From the NCBI RefSeq assembly GCF_018476905.1, contig NZ_JAHCVK010000001.1, positions 744,001 to 808,000 on the forward strand: a DNA stretch of 64,000 bases, given 5' to 3'. Shown here one piece after another: positions 40,208 to 50,644 of the stretch (its first letter is position 1; every line of letters starts with the position of its first letter). The position numbers and the translations under genes were made by a program. This DNA comes from Geomobilimonas luticola. GTDB lineage: Bacteria; Desulfobacterota; Desulfuromonadia; Geobacterales; Geobacteraceae. A model generated the notes under the pieces. That model had not been told where the DNA came from and did no database searches. It saw only the letters and a list, made by a program, of their open reading frames with translations.

Positions 40208-40753
40208 ATGGAAGAGGGGAAGAAGGTCGGCTACAACATCGATGACATCCTCAGGGAGATGCGCGATGAGTACTGGCAAGGGCTGGAAACGGTGGAGGAA
40301 GCACTCGAAGAGCAGCTGGAGTGCGTGACGTTCACCCTCGGCGGAGAAACCTACGCCTTTGAAACGGTTCATGCGGCGGAGGTGCTCCGCATCCCGCGAC
40401 TGGTGAAGGTTCCCAAGGTGCAGGAGCTGATAGTCGGGGTGTTCAACCTGCGGGGAGAGATCGTCGCCGCCATGGACATCCGGTCCCTCCTGGGGCTTCC
40501 CCAGCTCCCCTTCGGCCCGTCGGGTCGGATCATCGTGGTGAAGGGGGAGAAATTCCACACCGGCCTCCTGGTGGAGTCGGTCAAGGGGGTTACGGCGCTC
40601 CCCCTCGATACCTTCGAGGTAGCGGTCAAATCCCTGAGCGGCGCCCAGCGCGACTATCTGCGCGGCCAGCTCCAGCTCCCCGACGGTCTGGTGATCCTGC
40701 TGGACATCAAGCGGCTCCTTGCGGCGCCGGAAATCGTGGTGGACAACGGCTGA
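40208..40753 (+). CDS. cheW: CheW coupling protein
   Basis: A 181-aa coupling protein linking chemoreceptor to CheA. A 35-residue acidic helical N-terminal extension (YNIDDILREMRDEYWQGLETVEEALEEQ in part) precedes the CheW fold (CVTFTLGGETYAFETVHAAEVLR, GVFNLRGEIVAAMDI, GLLVESVKGV). The extension is longer than in E. coli CheW. It starts 27 bp after cheR. Confidence 0.95.
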   Translation: MEEGKKVGYNIDDILREMRDEYWQGLETVEEALEEQLECVTFTLGGETYAFETVHAAEVLRIPRLVKVPKVQELIVGVFNLRGEIVAAMDIRSLLGLPQLPFGPSGRIIVVKGEKFHTGLLVESVKGVTALPLDTFEVAVKSLSGAQRDYLRGQLQLPDGLVILLDIKRLLAAPEIVVDNG

Positions 40754-40820
40754 GCGGCCTTTCACATTTTCTGTATTCACGATCACCATTTGCAACCTTA
40801 TCGGGTAAGGAGTGATTCAC

Positions 40821-42557
40821 ATGTTCAATAAACTCTCAGTCAAGATCGCCGGTATTCTCATTCTGGTCATGATCGTCATCATGTCGATCTTCACCATCTA
40901 CTTCGTCCGGTCCCGCAGCGCGTCCATGGAAGAGGAGCTTCTCTCCAAGGGGCGGATGGAGGCCCTGACCGGTGCCAAGCTGATGGAGCGGATTCTGGAG
41001 GATGCCATTGCCAGCGGCCGTTTTACGGCGGAGGATATCTTCGATACGAACTACGTACCGATCCCCGGCACCGATCCCCAGAAATACCATACCAAATACG
41101 ATACCTACCTGGACAAGACCATTCAGGAGCTGGAGGACGAGTACCTGAAGGACGACCAGGTGGTATTTGCCGTCCTGGTGGACCGGAACGGCTATCTGCC
41201 GACCCACAACACCAAGTACTCCCAGCCCCTTACGGGTGACAAGGAAAAGGACAAGGTCGGCAACCGCACCAAGCGTCTGTTCAACGACGAGGTGGGGCTG
41301 AAGGCCGCCAAGAACGAGCAGGAACTCCTGAAACAGGTCTACTCCCGGGATACGGGGGAGCGGATGTGGGATATCTCGGCGCCGGTGTTCGTCAACGGCA
41401 AGCACTGGGGGGGATTCCGCATCGGCTTCTCCATGGAGAAGACCGACAAGAAGATCGCCGCGCTCCGGACCCAGATCATCGTCGCCATGCTCATCATGCT
41501 GCTGGTTGCCAGCTGTACCATCTACCTGGTGGTCAGCGTCACGGTTCGCCCCCTTCTCCGCCTGACCCAGGTGGCCCGGCGGATCGCCGACGGCAATCTG
41601 GATGAAACGATCCCCATCGAGAGCGGTGACGAGATCGGGACCCTGGCCGAGGCGTTCAACAAAATGACCAACGTCATCGTCAAGAACCTGAAGGGGGAGA
41701 TCGAAAAGACGAACCGTCTCGTTGCGTCCATCAAGGAGGCAATCATCCAGCTTTCCAGCTCGGCCAACGAGATGATGGCCATCAGCGCCCAGCAGTCGGC
41801 AGGGGCGACGGAGCAGGCGACGGCGGTGCAGGAGGTATCCACCACGTCCGAGGAGATTGCCATCACCGCAAAGCAGATCACCGACAACGCCAAATCGGTG
41901 GAGTCGATGGCGGAGGAGACCACCCGGAGCTGCATGGCCGGCACGGGGGACGTGAGCAACGCCATCGAGGGGATGGCGAACCTCAAGAGCCAGGTCCAGA
42001 GTATCGCCCACAGCATGCTGCAGCTGGGGGACAACAGCCAGAAGATCGGCGGTATCGTGGAGATCATCGACGAGATCAGCGACCAGACCAACCTCCTGGC
42101 GCTGAACGCCGCCATCGAGGCTGCCGGAGCAGGTGAGGCGGGAAAACGCTTTGCCATCGTGGCCCAGGAGGTGCGGCGTCTGGCAGAGCGGACGGTGGAG
42201 GCGACTCGGCAGATCAAGGGGCTCATCGAGGAGATCCAGAAGGCGACCAACAGCACCATCATGGTGACGGAAGAGGGAACCAAGGGGGTGGATGCGGCAG
42301 CGACCCTGGTGGACAAGGTGCAACTCTCCTTCGGCAACATCATCGGCATGGTCGAGGAGACGGCCCGTTCCGCCAAGGAGATCACCCTCTCCACCCAGCA
42401 GCAGACCTCGGCCTGCGAGCAGATGGCTGAAACCATGGCGGAGGTGCGGGATGTGGCCCAGCAGGTTGCGGGAAGCGCCCGGGAGACCGAACAGTCCATC
42501 AGGGAGATCATGGGGCTCACGGAGCGGTTGAAAGACCTGGCGGAGGAAGAGGGGTAA
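40821..42557 (+). CDS. Methyl-accepting chemotaxis protein with periplasmic Cache-like sensor
   Basis: A 578-aa transmembrane receptor. TM1 spans about residues 9-29 and TM2 about 215-236. Between them a periplasmic domain contains [20 protein letters not shown] and [23 protein letters not shown], which look like a single Cache/PAS-type fold; no haem motif is present. HAMP follows ([21 protein letters not shown]), then the coiled-coil signalling domain with the hairpin tip [24 protein letters not shown]. The start at 40821 is 8 nt after AAGGAG. The C-terminus EEEG has no CheR-binding pentapeptide. It is co-transcribed with cheW and cheA, so it is probably their dedicated receptor. Confidence 0.95.
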   Translation: MFNKLSVKIAGILILVMIVIMSIFTIYFVRSRSASMEEELLSKGRMEALTGAKLMERILEDAIASGRFTAEDIFDTNYVPIPGTDPQKYHTKYDTYLDKTIQELEDEYLKDDQVVFAVLVDRNGYLPTHNTKYSQPLTGDKEKDKVGNRTKRLFNDEVGLKAAKNEQELLKQVYSRDTGERMWDISAPVFVNGKHWGGFRIGFSMEKTDKKIAALRTQIIVAMLIMLLVASCTIYLVVSVTVRPLLRLTQVARRIADGNLDETIPIESGDEIGTLAEAFNKMTNVIVKNLKGEIEKTNRLVASIKEAIIQLSSSANEMMAISAQQSAGATEQATAVQEVSTTSEEIAITAKQITDNAKSVESMAEETTRSCMAGTGDVSNAIEGMANLKSQVQSIAHSMLQLGDNSQKIGGIVEIIDEISDQTNLLALNAAIEAAGAGEAGKRFAIVAQEVRRLAERTVEATRQIKGLIEEIQKATNSTIMVTEEGTKGVDAAATLVDKVQLSFGNIIGMVEETARSAKEITLSTQQQTSACEQMAETMAEVRDVAQQVAGSARETEQSIREIMGLTERLKDLAEEEG

Positions 42558-42558
42558 C

Positions 42559-44610
42559 GTGTCCAGCAAGTACCTCGACATCTTTCTCCGCGAGGCTGAG
42601 GAGCACCTGACCTCCCTCCAGCAGGGGTTGTTGCGGTTGGAGAAGGAACCGGCAAACAAGGTCCTTATCCACGAACTGCTCCGCAACGCCCATACCCTCA
42701 AGGGGTCGGCGCGCATGCTCGGCTTCGAAGGGGTCAGCAATGTTGCCCACCGGCTGGAAGACCTGCTCAAGGAGATCGAGGACGGGGAGCGGGAGGTGGA
42801 CGAGCGGGGAGTCGATATCCTGTTACGGGGGAGTGACGCCATGGCCCGGTTGGTCGGTGCCCTGGCCAAGGGGGAGGCTCCTCCCTTCGCCGTGGAGGAT
42901 TTCCTGGCGGCACTGGACCGGGGGGACGTGCCGGAGATCGTCGCACCGGAACCGGTGGGGAGGGACGAGGAAGGGCTGGGCGACACGGTGCGGGCCCGGG
43001 TCAGGACCCTGGACAGTCTGGTGAATCTGCTCGGGGAACTGATCATCAACAAGAAGCGGCTTGAAGCCAGGGTAACCTCACTGAAGTCGCTCGTCCGCGG
43101 CAGCGAACCGCCGTCGCTCCGGGAACTGGGGCAGTTCCAGCGGGAACTGGAGGACGACGTCCTCTATCTCGACTACCTCATCCAGGAGCTGCACGGCGAG
43201 GCGATGGAGCTGCGCATGCTCCCCCTGCGCACCATAACCGACGGATTCCAGCGGCTGGTGCGGGACCTGGCGCGGGAACAGGGTAAAGAGGTGGAGCTGG
43301 TCATGGAGGGTGACGGCATCGAGCTGGACCGGGTCCTCCTGGAAAGCCTGAAGCCGATGTTTCTCCACATGCTCACCAACGCCGTCGATCACGGTATAGA
43401 ACTTCCCGACGAGCGGAAGGCCAAGGGGAAGCCGGCTAAGGCGACCATCAGGATAAGCGCCCGCCACGAAGGGGACAGCGTGCAGATCCTCGTCCGGGAT
43501 GACGGACGGGGGATGGATCCGGCCCGGATCAAGCAGGCGGCCCTGCGCCGCGGGGTGATCGACAAGGAGGAGGCTGAACTCCTGCGGGACGAAGAGGCCC
43601 TCTATTTGACCCTCCGTCCCGGTTTTTCCACGAGCGAGATTGTCACCGACGTTTCCGGACGGGGGGTCGGCCTGGACGTGGTGCAGAAAAACCTGGAGCG
43701 GGTCAAGGGAACCCTTTCCCTCCGGAGTGAAGTCGGCGTCTGTACGGAAATCAGCCTCCAGCTTCCCCTGAGCCTTTCGGTCGTGGAGGCTCTGCTTGTG
43801 GCGTGCGGCGGAGAATGCTACGCCGTCCCGGCCAGTTACGTGCTGGAAACCATCAAAATCCGGAGTGAGGACATCATCACGACCGGCGGCAAGGAAGTCG
43901 TCTCCCTGCGGGGAGTTACGGTGCCGCTGGTTTCCCTGGCGTCCCTGTTCGGGCTTCCGGGACAGAAGGAACTGCTGGAAACGGGGAAGGTTACGGCGGT
44001 CGTTCTCCGGCTGCGGGAGCAACTGCTTGCCTGTACCGTCGACCGCCACCTGGGGAGCGGAGAAGTGGTCGTGAAACAGCTGGGAGCCCAGTTGAAACGG
44101 GTGACCTTCGTGTTCGGCGCCACGATCCTGGGGGACGGCAATCCCGCCCTGATTCTCAATGTCCCCGACCTCTTCGCCCACGCCGAAGGGGGGGCGACGA
44201 CCGGCTTCCGTCGTGCCTTCGCGGAACACGAGGCGGCGCGCGTGCGCGGGCGCATCCTGGTGGTTGATGATTCCATTACTACCCGTACCATGGAACGGAG
44301 TATCCTGGTGAGTCACGGTTACCAGGTGGAGGTGGCGGTGTCGGGAGAGGATGCGCTGGAGAAGGTGGCCGGTTTCCAGTTCGACCTGGTGGTCTCCGAC
44401 GTGGAGATGCCCGGCATCAACGGATTCGAGCTGACCCGGCAGTTGCGGGGACTGGACGCCTACCGGGAGATCCCGATCATCATCGTGTCATCCCTTTCCC
44501 GTGACGAGCACAAGCGTCAGGCGCTGGACGCCGGGGCGCAGGCCTATATCGTCAAGGGGAGCTTCGACCAGGGGACGCTCCTTGATACGGTCGAGACGCT
44601 GATAGGATGA
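42559..44610 (+). CDS. cheA: Hybrid chemotaxis histidine kinase CheA with C-terminal receiver
   Basis: A 683-aa kinase starting at GTG 42559. Domains in order: P1 Hpt with phospho-His45 (RNAHTLKGSARMLG), almost no P2, P3 dimerisation around 150-230, P4 ATPase (LTNAVDHGIE, VRDDGRGMD, DVSGRGVGLDVVQKNL), P5 CheW-like (430-550), and a C-terminal receiver (ILVVDDSITTRTMERS, phospho-Asp in LVVSDVEMPG). A fused receiver plus a short linker instead of P2 is common in non-flagellar chemosensory systems. It starts 1 bp after the receptor gene. Confidence 0.96.
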   Translation: MSSKYLDIFLREAEEHLTSLQQGLLRLEKEPANKVLIHELLRNAHTLKGSARMLGFEGVSNVAHRLEDLLKEIEDGEREVDERGVDILLRGSDAMARLVGALAKGEAPPFAVEDFLAALDRGDVPEIVAPEPVGRDEEGLGDTVRARVRTLDSLVNLLGELIINKKRLEARVTSLKSLVRGSEPPSLRELGQFQRELEDDVLYLDYLIQELHGEAMELRMLPLRTITDGFQRLVRDLAREQGKEVELVMEGDGIELDRVLLESLKPMFLHMLTNAVDHGIELPDERKAKGKPAKATIRISARHEGDSVQILVRDDGRGMDPARIKQAALRRGVIDKEEAELLRDEEALYLTLRPGFSTSEIVTDVSGRGVGLDVVQKNLERVKGTLSLRSEVGVCTEISLQLPLSLSVVEALLVACGGECYAVPASYVLETIKIRSEDIITTGGKEVVSLRGVTVPLVSLASLFGLPGQKELLETGKVTAVVLRLREQLLACTVDRHLGSGEVVVKQLGAQLKRVTFVFGATILGDGNPALILNVPDLFAHAEGGATTGFRRAFAEHEAARVRGRILVVDDSITTRTMERSILVSHGYQVEVAVSGEDALEKVAGFQFDLVVSDVEMPGINGFELTRQLRGLDAYREIPIIIVSSLSRDEHKRQALDAGAQAYIVKGSFDQGTLLDTVETLIG

Positions 44611-44710
44611 AACGTTCTACAAGGCACGTTCGAGGGGGCGCGGCGTCCGGACGATCCGGCTTCGCGTGCCTGCTCCGGCGCTGCCGGGAATACGGGGAAG
44701 TGGCGGATAC

Positions 44711-45736
44711 ATGATCAAGGTGCTTCTTGCAGACGATTCGCCCCTGGTGCGGGCGGTCCTGAAGGATATTTTCGCAGCGACCGACGATATCCGGGTGATC
44801 GGGGAGGCTGCCGACGGCCGGGAGGCGGTGGAGCTTGCCGCGCATCTACGGCCGGACCTGATCGTAATGGATCTCATGATGCCGGTACTCGACGGACTGG
44901 CAGCCATCGAGGAGATCATGTCGGGCTTTCCGGCGCCTATCCTTGTCCTGTCGGGAACCCTGGACGATCATGAGGTGAACCGCGCCTTTGCCGCCATCAA
45001 GAAGGGTGCTCTGGACGTCATGAGCAAGCCGGACGGCGGCGGACTCACCAGCCCATCGGAGTTCAGCGCCGGTATTGTAGAGAAAGTCCGGCTTCTGGCG
45101 CGCATCCGGGTCATACGGCGCCCTTCCCGGCACCGGGAACAGCCGGCGCCGCCTCCCCTGGCCGGGGGGAGGAAGATCCTCGCCATAGGCGCATCCACCG
45201 GCGGACCCAAGGCGGTGATGAGCATAGTCCGGAAGCTCCCCGCCGACTTCAGGGGGACGGTCCTGATCGTGCAGCACATCGCCAGCGGGTTCGACCGGGG
45301 ATTCGCCCAGTGGCTCGACGGGGAATGTCCGCTCAAGGTGAGACTCGCTGCTGAAGGGGACGCGCTGAAAGAGGGGGAAGTCCTCGTGGCCCCCACCGAC
45401 TGTCACCTGATGGTGGTCGATGGGCGGACCCGGCTGACGTACGGGCCGCAGGTCAACTGCTGCCGCCCTTCCATCGACGTGCTGTTCTCGTCGCTGGTTC
45501 CCCTGGGCAGTCAGGTGGTCGGCGTTCTCCTTACCGGCATGGGGAAGGATGGCGCCCAGGGGCTGCGCGGTATCAAGGAACAGGGTGGGGTGACGATCGT
45601 GCAGGACGAGCAGAGCTGCGCGGTCTTCGGCATGCCCAAGGCGGCAATTTCACTGGAGGCGGCCGATCGGGTACTGCCGCTGGATGCGATCCCCGCCGCC
45701 ATCATCAAACTGTTTGCGAATTCGACGGAGGAATAG
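44711..45736 (+). CDS. cheB: CheB protein-glutamate methylesterase
   Basis: A 341-aa response regulator with esterase output. The receiver has phospho-Asp54 in LIVMDLMMPVLDG. The esterase domain carries the Ser-His-Asp triad in IGASTGGPKAVM, IVQHIASGFDRGF and LLTGMGKDGAQGL. It removes methyl groups added by CheR, by family knowledge. The start at 44711 matches the receiver N-terminus MIKVLLADDSP; the open frame extends further 5' without a better site. The 100-bp gap to cheA is the widest in the cluster. Confidence 0.96.
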   Translation: MIKVLLADDSPLVRAVLKDIFAATDDIRVIGEAADGREAVELAAHLRPDLIVMDLMMPVLDGLAAIEEIMSGFPAPILVLSGTLDDHEVNRAFAAIKKGALDVMSKPDGGGLTSPSEFSAGIVEKVRLLARIRVIRRPSRHREQPAPPPLAGGRKILAIGASTGGPKAVMSIVRKLPADFRGTVLIVQHIASGFDRGFAQWLDGECPLKVRLAAEGDALKEGEVLVAPTDCHLMVVDGRTRLTYGPQVNCCRPSIDVLFSSLVPLGSQVVGVLLTGMGKDGAQGLRGIKEQGGVTIVQDEQSCAVFGMPKAAISLEAADRVLPLDAIPAAIIKLFANSTEE

Positions 45737-45738
45737 AT

Positions 45739-46110
45739 ATGGCACAGAAAAGGATTCTCATTGTAGACGACAGCGAACTGGTGCTGGTCATGGCCAAGGA
45801 CGCCCTGGAAGCTGCCGGCTACGAGGTGTTCACCGCCTCCAGCGGCATCGAGGCCAACAGCTACATCTTCTCTCCCCGCAAGCCGGACCTGATCATCCTC
45901 GATGTCATGCTTCCCATGCTCGACGGGAACAAGAAGGCCAAGCTGCTCCGGGAAAAGGAGTTCAGCCGGGAAATCCCGATCCTCCTCCTCTCGTCGAAGA
46001 GCGAAGAAGAACTGCGCCACATGGTTGTGGAGTCCGGGGCCGACGGTTTCATCCGGAAACCGTTCACCAACGAGGGGATTGCCACTCGGGTCCGGTCACT
46101 GCTCGGCTGA
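45739..46110 (+). CDS. cheY: CheY-like single-domain response regulator
   Basis: A 123-aa receiver only: Asp10-Asp11 (ILIVDDSELVLVMAK), phospho-Asp55 (LIILDVMLPMLDG), Ser/Thr switch in LLLSSKSEEE and Lys in FIRKPFTNEG. It closes the cluster, 2 bp after cheB. The target is unknown; no flagellar or pilus gene is adjacent, so the output may be motility or another response. Confidence 0.94.
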   Translation: MAQKRILIVDDSELVLVMAKDALEAAGYEVFTASSGIEANSYIFSPRKPDLIILDVMLPMLDGNKKAKLLREKEFSREIPILLLSSKSEEELRHMVVESGADGFIRKPFTNEGIATRVRSLLG

Positions 46111-46208
46111 TCTTCATCTTGCCCCCAACCGACTGGAAATCGCTTCACATGGGGGGAGCATTGTGGTAAAAATCGGGGTCTGCAGTCAATTACCCTGTGA
46201 GGATGATC

Positions 46209-47675
<1,467 letters not shown>

Positions 47676-47700
47676 ACCGGTTCGCGTCGTACCGTGCTTG

Positions 47701-47744
47701 CAACAGAGAAGGGCCGCACTCACTTGTGCGGCCCTTCTCTGTTG
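47701..47744. terminator. Perfect bidirectional terminator between cysS and the RHH gene
   Basis: A 19-bp perfect stem, 47701-47719 against 47726-47744, with loop TCACTT. A-rich and T-rich steps at both bases of the stem let it act in either direction. Confidence 0.85.
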
Positions 47745-47749
47745 CCGTT

Positions 47750-47935
47750 TCAGGCGGCGCGCTGACTGAAGTTTTCTCGGTCGATGCGGGTCTTGAACAG
47801 GTCCATCGCTTCCCGCATGATGTCGGAGACACTCTTGTGGGTGGACTCCATGATCATCTGGAGGGTTTCCCTCTCCTCGTCGCTGATCCGCATGGAAATT
47901 ACATTGTACCGGGGGTTCTCTCTCATTCTGCCCAT
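47750..47935 (-). CDS. Small ribbon-helix-helix (CopG/Arc-type) protein
   Basis: A 61-aa protein with the RHH pattern: a short strand (RYNVISMRIS), helix 1 (DEERETLQMIMESTH) and helix 2 (SVSDIMREAMDLFKTRI), used by Arc/CopG dimers to bind DNA. No toxin gene accompanies it, so an antitoxin role is unlikely. GGAGG lies upstream of the ATG. A sigma-54 promoter and tandem palindromes precede the gene, which marks it as a likely target of the hydrogenase-like activator encoded next door. Confidence 0.8.
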   Translation of the reverse strand: MGRMRENPRYNVISMRISDEERETLQMIMESTHKSVSDIMREAMDLFKTRIDRENFSQRAA

Positions 47936-47997
47936 TGCTGTTTCCTCCTTCGTATGTCCCTATGGTGAGTGTTTGTTTTTGTCGAATACACTATATA

Positions 47998-48015
47998 ATG
48001 CCATATGCGTGCCAA
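47998..48015 (-). promoter_or_regulatory. Sigma-54 (-24/-12) promoter of the RHH gene
   Basis: On the minus strand TTGGCACGCATATGGCAT: GG at 48013-48012, GC at 48001-48000, spaced by the required 10 bp. It differs from the TTGGCACG-N4-TTGCA consensus at one position. The predicted transcript would start near 47988, about 53 nt before the RHH start codon. Confidence 0.72.
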
Positions 48016-48108
48016 CTTTAACCATCTGTTGTATGGCCCGTAACATGCCGAAATCAAAAGATATTGAAACGTTAATGATGTCTAATTGTGTGGCAGAGGG
48101 GGTAGGCC

Positions 48109-48146
48109 TGTGCCGAGTTTGGCACAGGTGTGTCCAGAATTGCACA
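48109..48146. promoter_or_regulatory. Tandem palindromes upstream of the RHH gene (candidate activator sites)
   Basis: A perfect site TGTGCC-GAGTTT-GGCACA (48109-48126) and a degenerate one TGTGTC-CAGAAT-TGCACA (48129-48146), centres 20 bp apart. They lie about 130-150 bp upstream of the predicted sigma-54 transcription start, a normal distance for an enhancer-type activator. The same motif recurs upstream of the activator gene. Confidence 0.62.
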
Positions 48147-50444
48147 CTAGGGGGTGGCCGTCACGTCGGCAAGCGGCGACTTGACGCTTTTTCCCTTGAG
48201 CCCGTACTTGTCCAGGAGACGGTAGAACGTCCTGCGGGGGATGTTTGCCAGTTTGGCCGCCTTTGACACATTGCCGCCGGATTCGGCCAGATAGCGCTGG
48301 ATGAGGTGCTTTTCGGTCCGGGTGACCTGTCGCTCCCGTTCGGCCTTGAAGGACGTCTTGGTGTTGATGGTCAGCGGGGGGCCGTCGGCGTAGCTTTCGG
48401 TAAAGATGATGGGGAGGTTCTCCAGCCGGATGATATCGTCGTGGGTCAGGACCGCGGCCCGTTCGATGATATTTTGCATCTCCCGGATGTTTCCCGGCCA
48501 GGGGTACTGGAGCATGGCCTTGATGGCCCGCTCCTCGATGGCGACAATCTTCTTGTTCAGCTTGGTGCTTGCCTTTTCCAGGAAATGATGGGCGAGGAGC
48601 GGGATCGATTCCACCCGGCTGCGGAGGGGTGGCATGGTGACCGCGAACACATTGAGTCGATAGTAGAGGTCCTCCCGGAACCACCCTTCCCGGACCCCCT
48701 CCTCCAGTTTCTTGTTCGTGGCGGCGATGAGGCGTATGTCGACTTTTCTGGATGCCGTTCCCCCTACTGGCCGTACTTCTCCCATGTCGAGAACGCGCAG
48801 AAGCTCTGCCTGAAGCTTGGGGGTGATGTCGCCGATTTCGTCCAGGAAGATGGTGCCGCCGTCGGCTGCCTCGAAGAGCCCCTTCTTGTCAGCGATGGCG
48901 CCGGTGAAGGATCCCTTCTTGTGGCCGAACAGCTCGCTTTCCAGGAGGGAGTCGGTGATGGTGGTGCAGTTGACGGTGACGAGCGGTTTGTCGTTCCGCT
49001 TGCTGTAACGGTGGATGGCCCGCGCCGTCAGTTCCTTGCCGGTGCCCGATTCGCCGCGAATGAGGACGGTGGTGGGGGTGGGGCCGACCTGCTTGATAAG
49101 GTCGAGGACTTCCAGAGTCTTGCGGTCGGTGCCGACAATGAATTCGTCGCCGTACTCCTGGTCCAGTTCCCGTCGAGCCAGTTCGTATTTCTGGATCAGA
49201 CGCCCGCGGTCCTCTTCCAGTTGCTGCAAATTGTAGGGGAGACACATCTCCAGGTTTGCCAGCCCCTGATGCACGGCAACCGCGTAATCCCGGCAGGTGC
49301 GGTAGCCGCAGGCGCGGCAGTTGAGTTCATCCTTCTGGGCGAACTTGTTGGTGCTCTGGAGGATTTTTCTGACGTCGTCCCCCCGTGGCACATCAAGTTT
49401 GGATGATTTGTTGGCGAAGGCCCTGGCGAGGTTCGGTCGTTTCTGCCGGTGCAGGTAGTGGGGAGCCGTTGCGTAGGGGACGGCACGCTTGAAGTGGGAT
49501 ATGACCAGGTTGCGCTTGTAGAGGCCGGTCAGCTCCTTGTTGCGGCCCGGGCTGCCGATGCAGCCGTCATAGCAGAATCTGACATCGGCAATGCGGGGGT
49601 TGATCCGGCCGCTTGCCAGGTCGCGGATGATTTCCATGACGTTCGCCTCCCCCTCGGCGGTGATGATCTCGCAGTCCAGGGGGTCGGTGGCGATGGAAAA
49701 GGCCTTGAAGGTCCCCTCGGAGATGGGGAAGATGCGACCCAGGCGGGGCTCCATGCCGTCAAAGGGCTCTTCCTTGAGGGAAGGGACACCGATTTCCCGG
49801 TTGCGGAACATCCCTTCCAGCTCCCGGTAGGTAAGGACGATATCGATGGCACCGCCGGTCTCGTCGGCCTGGGCTTCGAATTTGCCGGCTATGCAGGAAC
49901 TGATGTACACGACTTTCGTCTCCGGCCCGCAGGTCTCTTTGAGGAATCTTCCCATGGCCACCATGGGAGAAACGGTGCCGACCAGGTTCTTGATCAGTTT
50001 GGGGTAGTGTCGCTCGATCAGGTCGACCACCGCCGGACAGTGGGATGAAATGAGGGGGTGGGTCGCTTGTTCGATGGCCCTTGCGTAGCTTTCCGCGATC
50101 AGTTCGACGCCGTACGCCCCTTCATGGACTTCGGCGAAGCCGAGCCGCTTCAGGCCGGCTGCCAGCTGTCCCGGTGAAACATAGTGGAAGAAGGCGGGGT
50201 AGGAGCTGCCGAGTACGGCGATGACCCGCTGTCCCGAGGAGAGAAGCTGGGTGGTGACCTCTACCTTGTCGCAGACGATCTTGGCCTTCTGGGGACAGTT
50301 GCTCAGGCAGTTGCCGCAGCCGATACAGCGGTCGAAGATGATGTCGGTATAGCTCTGGTCGACCTTGATGGCCTTGACAGGGCAGCTCCGGACGCAGGAG
50401 TAGCATTTGCGGCACTTGTCCTTGACGGTTACGATCGGTTCCAT
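48147..50444 (-). CDS. Sigma-54 activator fused to ferredoxin and [FeFe]-hydrogenase-like sensor domains
   Basis: A 765-aa fusion. Residues 11-50: two 4Fe-4S motifs (Cys11/14/17/21 and 40/43/46/50). Residues 70-330: a domain like the [FeFe]-hydrogenase large subunit, keeping the H-cluster cysteines Cys136 (SSHCPAVV), Cys184 (SSCIAGKFE) and Cys291/295 (CYDGC). His135 replaces the proton-relay Cys that precedes the first ligand in catalytic enzymes. Residues 376-401: a further Cys cluster (CRACGYRTC...C). Then a coiled coil and the AAA+ domain (GESGTGK 464-470, GSFTGA 511-516 for sigma-54 contact, LDEIGD) and a Fis-type HTH (NVSKAAKLANIPRRTFYRLL). It is probably a redox- or H2-responsive enhancer-binding activator. 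No structural hydrogenase gene is nearby. Confidence 0.93.
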   Translation of the reverse strand: MEPIVTVKDKCRKCYSCVRSCPVKAIKVDQSYTDIIFDRCIGCGNCLSNCPQKAKIVCDKVEVTTQLLSSGQRVIAVLGSSYPAFFHYVSPGQLAAGLKRLGFAEVHEGAYGVELIAESYARAIEQATHPLISSHCPAVVDLIERHYPKLIKNLVGTVSPMVAMGRFLKETCGPETKVVYISSCIAGKFEAQADETGGAIDIVLTYRELEGMFRNREIGVPSLKEEPFDGMEPRLGRIFPISEGTFKAFSIATDPLDCEIITAEGEANVMEIIRDLASGRINPRIADVRFCYDGCIGSPGRNKELTGLYKRNLVISHFKRAVPYATAPHYLHRQKRPNLARAFANKSSKLDVPRGDDVRKILQSTNKFAQKDELNCRACGYRTCRDYAVAVHQGLANLEMCLPYNLQQLEEDRGRLIQKYELARRELDQEYGDEFIVGTDRKTLEVLDLIKQVGPTPTTVLIRGESGTGKELTARAIHRYSKRNDKPLVTVNCTTITDSLLESELFGHKKGSFTGAIADKKGLFEAADGGTIFLDEIGDITPKLQAELLRVLDMGEVRPVGGTASRKVDIRLIAATNKKLEEGVREGWFREDLYYRLNVFAVTMPPLRSRVESIPLLAHHFLEKASTKLNKKIVAIEERAIKAMLQYPWPGNIREMQNIIERAAVLTHDDIIRLENLPIIFTESYADGPPLTINTKTSFKAERERQVTRTEKHLIQRYLAESGGNVSKAAKLANIPRRTFYRLLDKYGLKGKSVKSPLADVTATP

Positions 50445-50482
50445 GTTCCCTCGGCAGAAAAACGAACTGAAAATTTTCCCTC

Positions 50483-50552
50483 ACCATACCCTAAAAAAAC
50501 GTAATGTGCAAGTATTGGCACAATGGTCCGCTAATGCGCCATGCATGGCACA
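50483..50552 (-). promoter_or_regulatory. Promoter of the hydrogenase-like activator with tandem palindromes
   Basis: On the minus strand TTGCAC (50511-50506), 17-bp spacer, TATGGT (50488-50483). Palindrome TGTGCA-AGTATT-GGCACA (50505-50522) covers the -35, and TGCGCC-ATGCAT-GGCACA (50535-50552) lies 30 bp further up. Both match the motif upstream of the RHH gene with one mismatch each. The overlap with -35 suggests autorepression. Confidence 0.58.
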
Positions 50553-50561
50553 CGTGAAGGC

Positions 50562-50638
50562 AAAAAAACACCCTAGCGACTAGGAGGGCAAGTCAGCTAG
50601 GGCATAATGAGAGTCTCGCGACTCTCGCAACTCTGTGT
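50562..50638 (-). ncRNA. Candidate 77-nt small RNA (or attenuated leader)
   Basis: Minus-strand transcript predicted from a good promoter (below) to an intrinsic terminator. It contains hairpin GAGAGUC-GCGA-GACUCUC (50626-50609) with a GNRA tetraloop. A second hairpin pairs CCCUAGC (50602-50596) with GCUAGGG (50577-50571), then UGUUUUUUUG. The second loop holds CUUGCCCUCCUAG, exposing an anti-Shine-Dalgarno-like CCCUCCU. No ORF is present. The activator gene lies downstream on the same strand, so a leader with an attenuator is the alternative reading. Confidence 0.6.
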
Positions 50639-50644
50639 AGTTTT

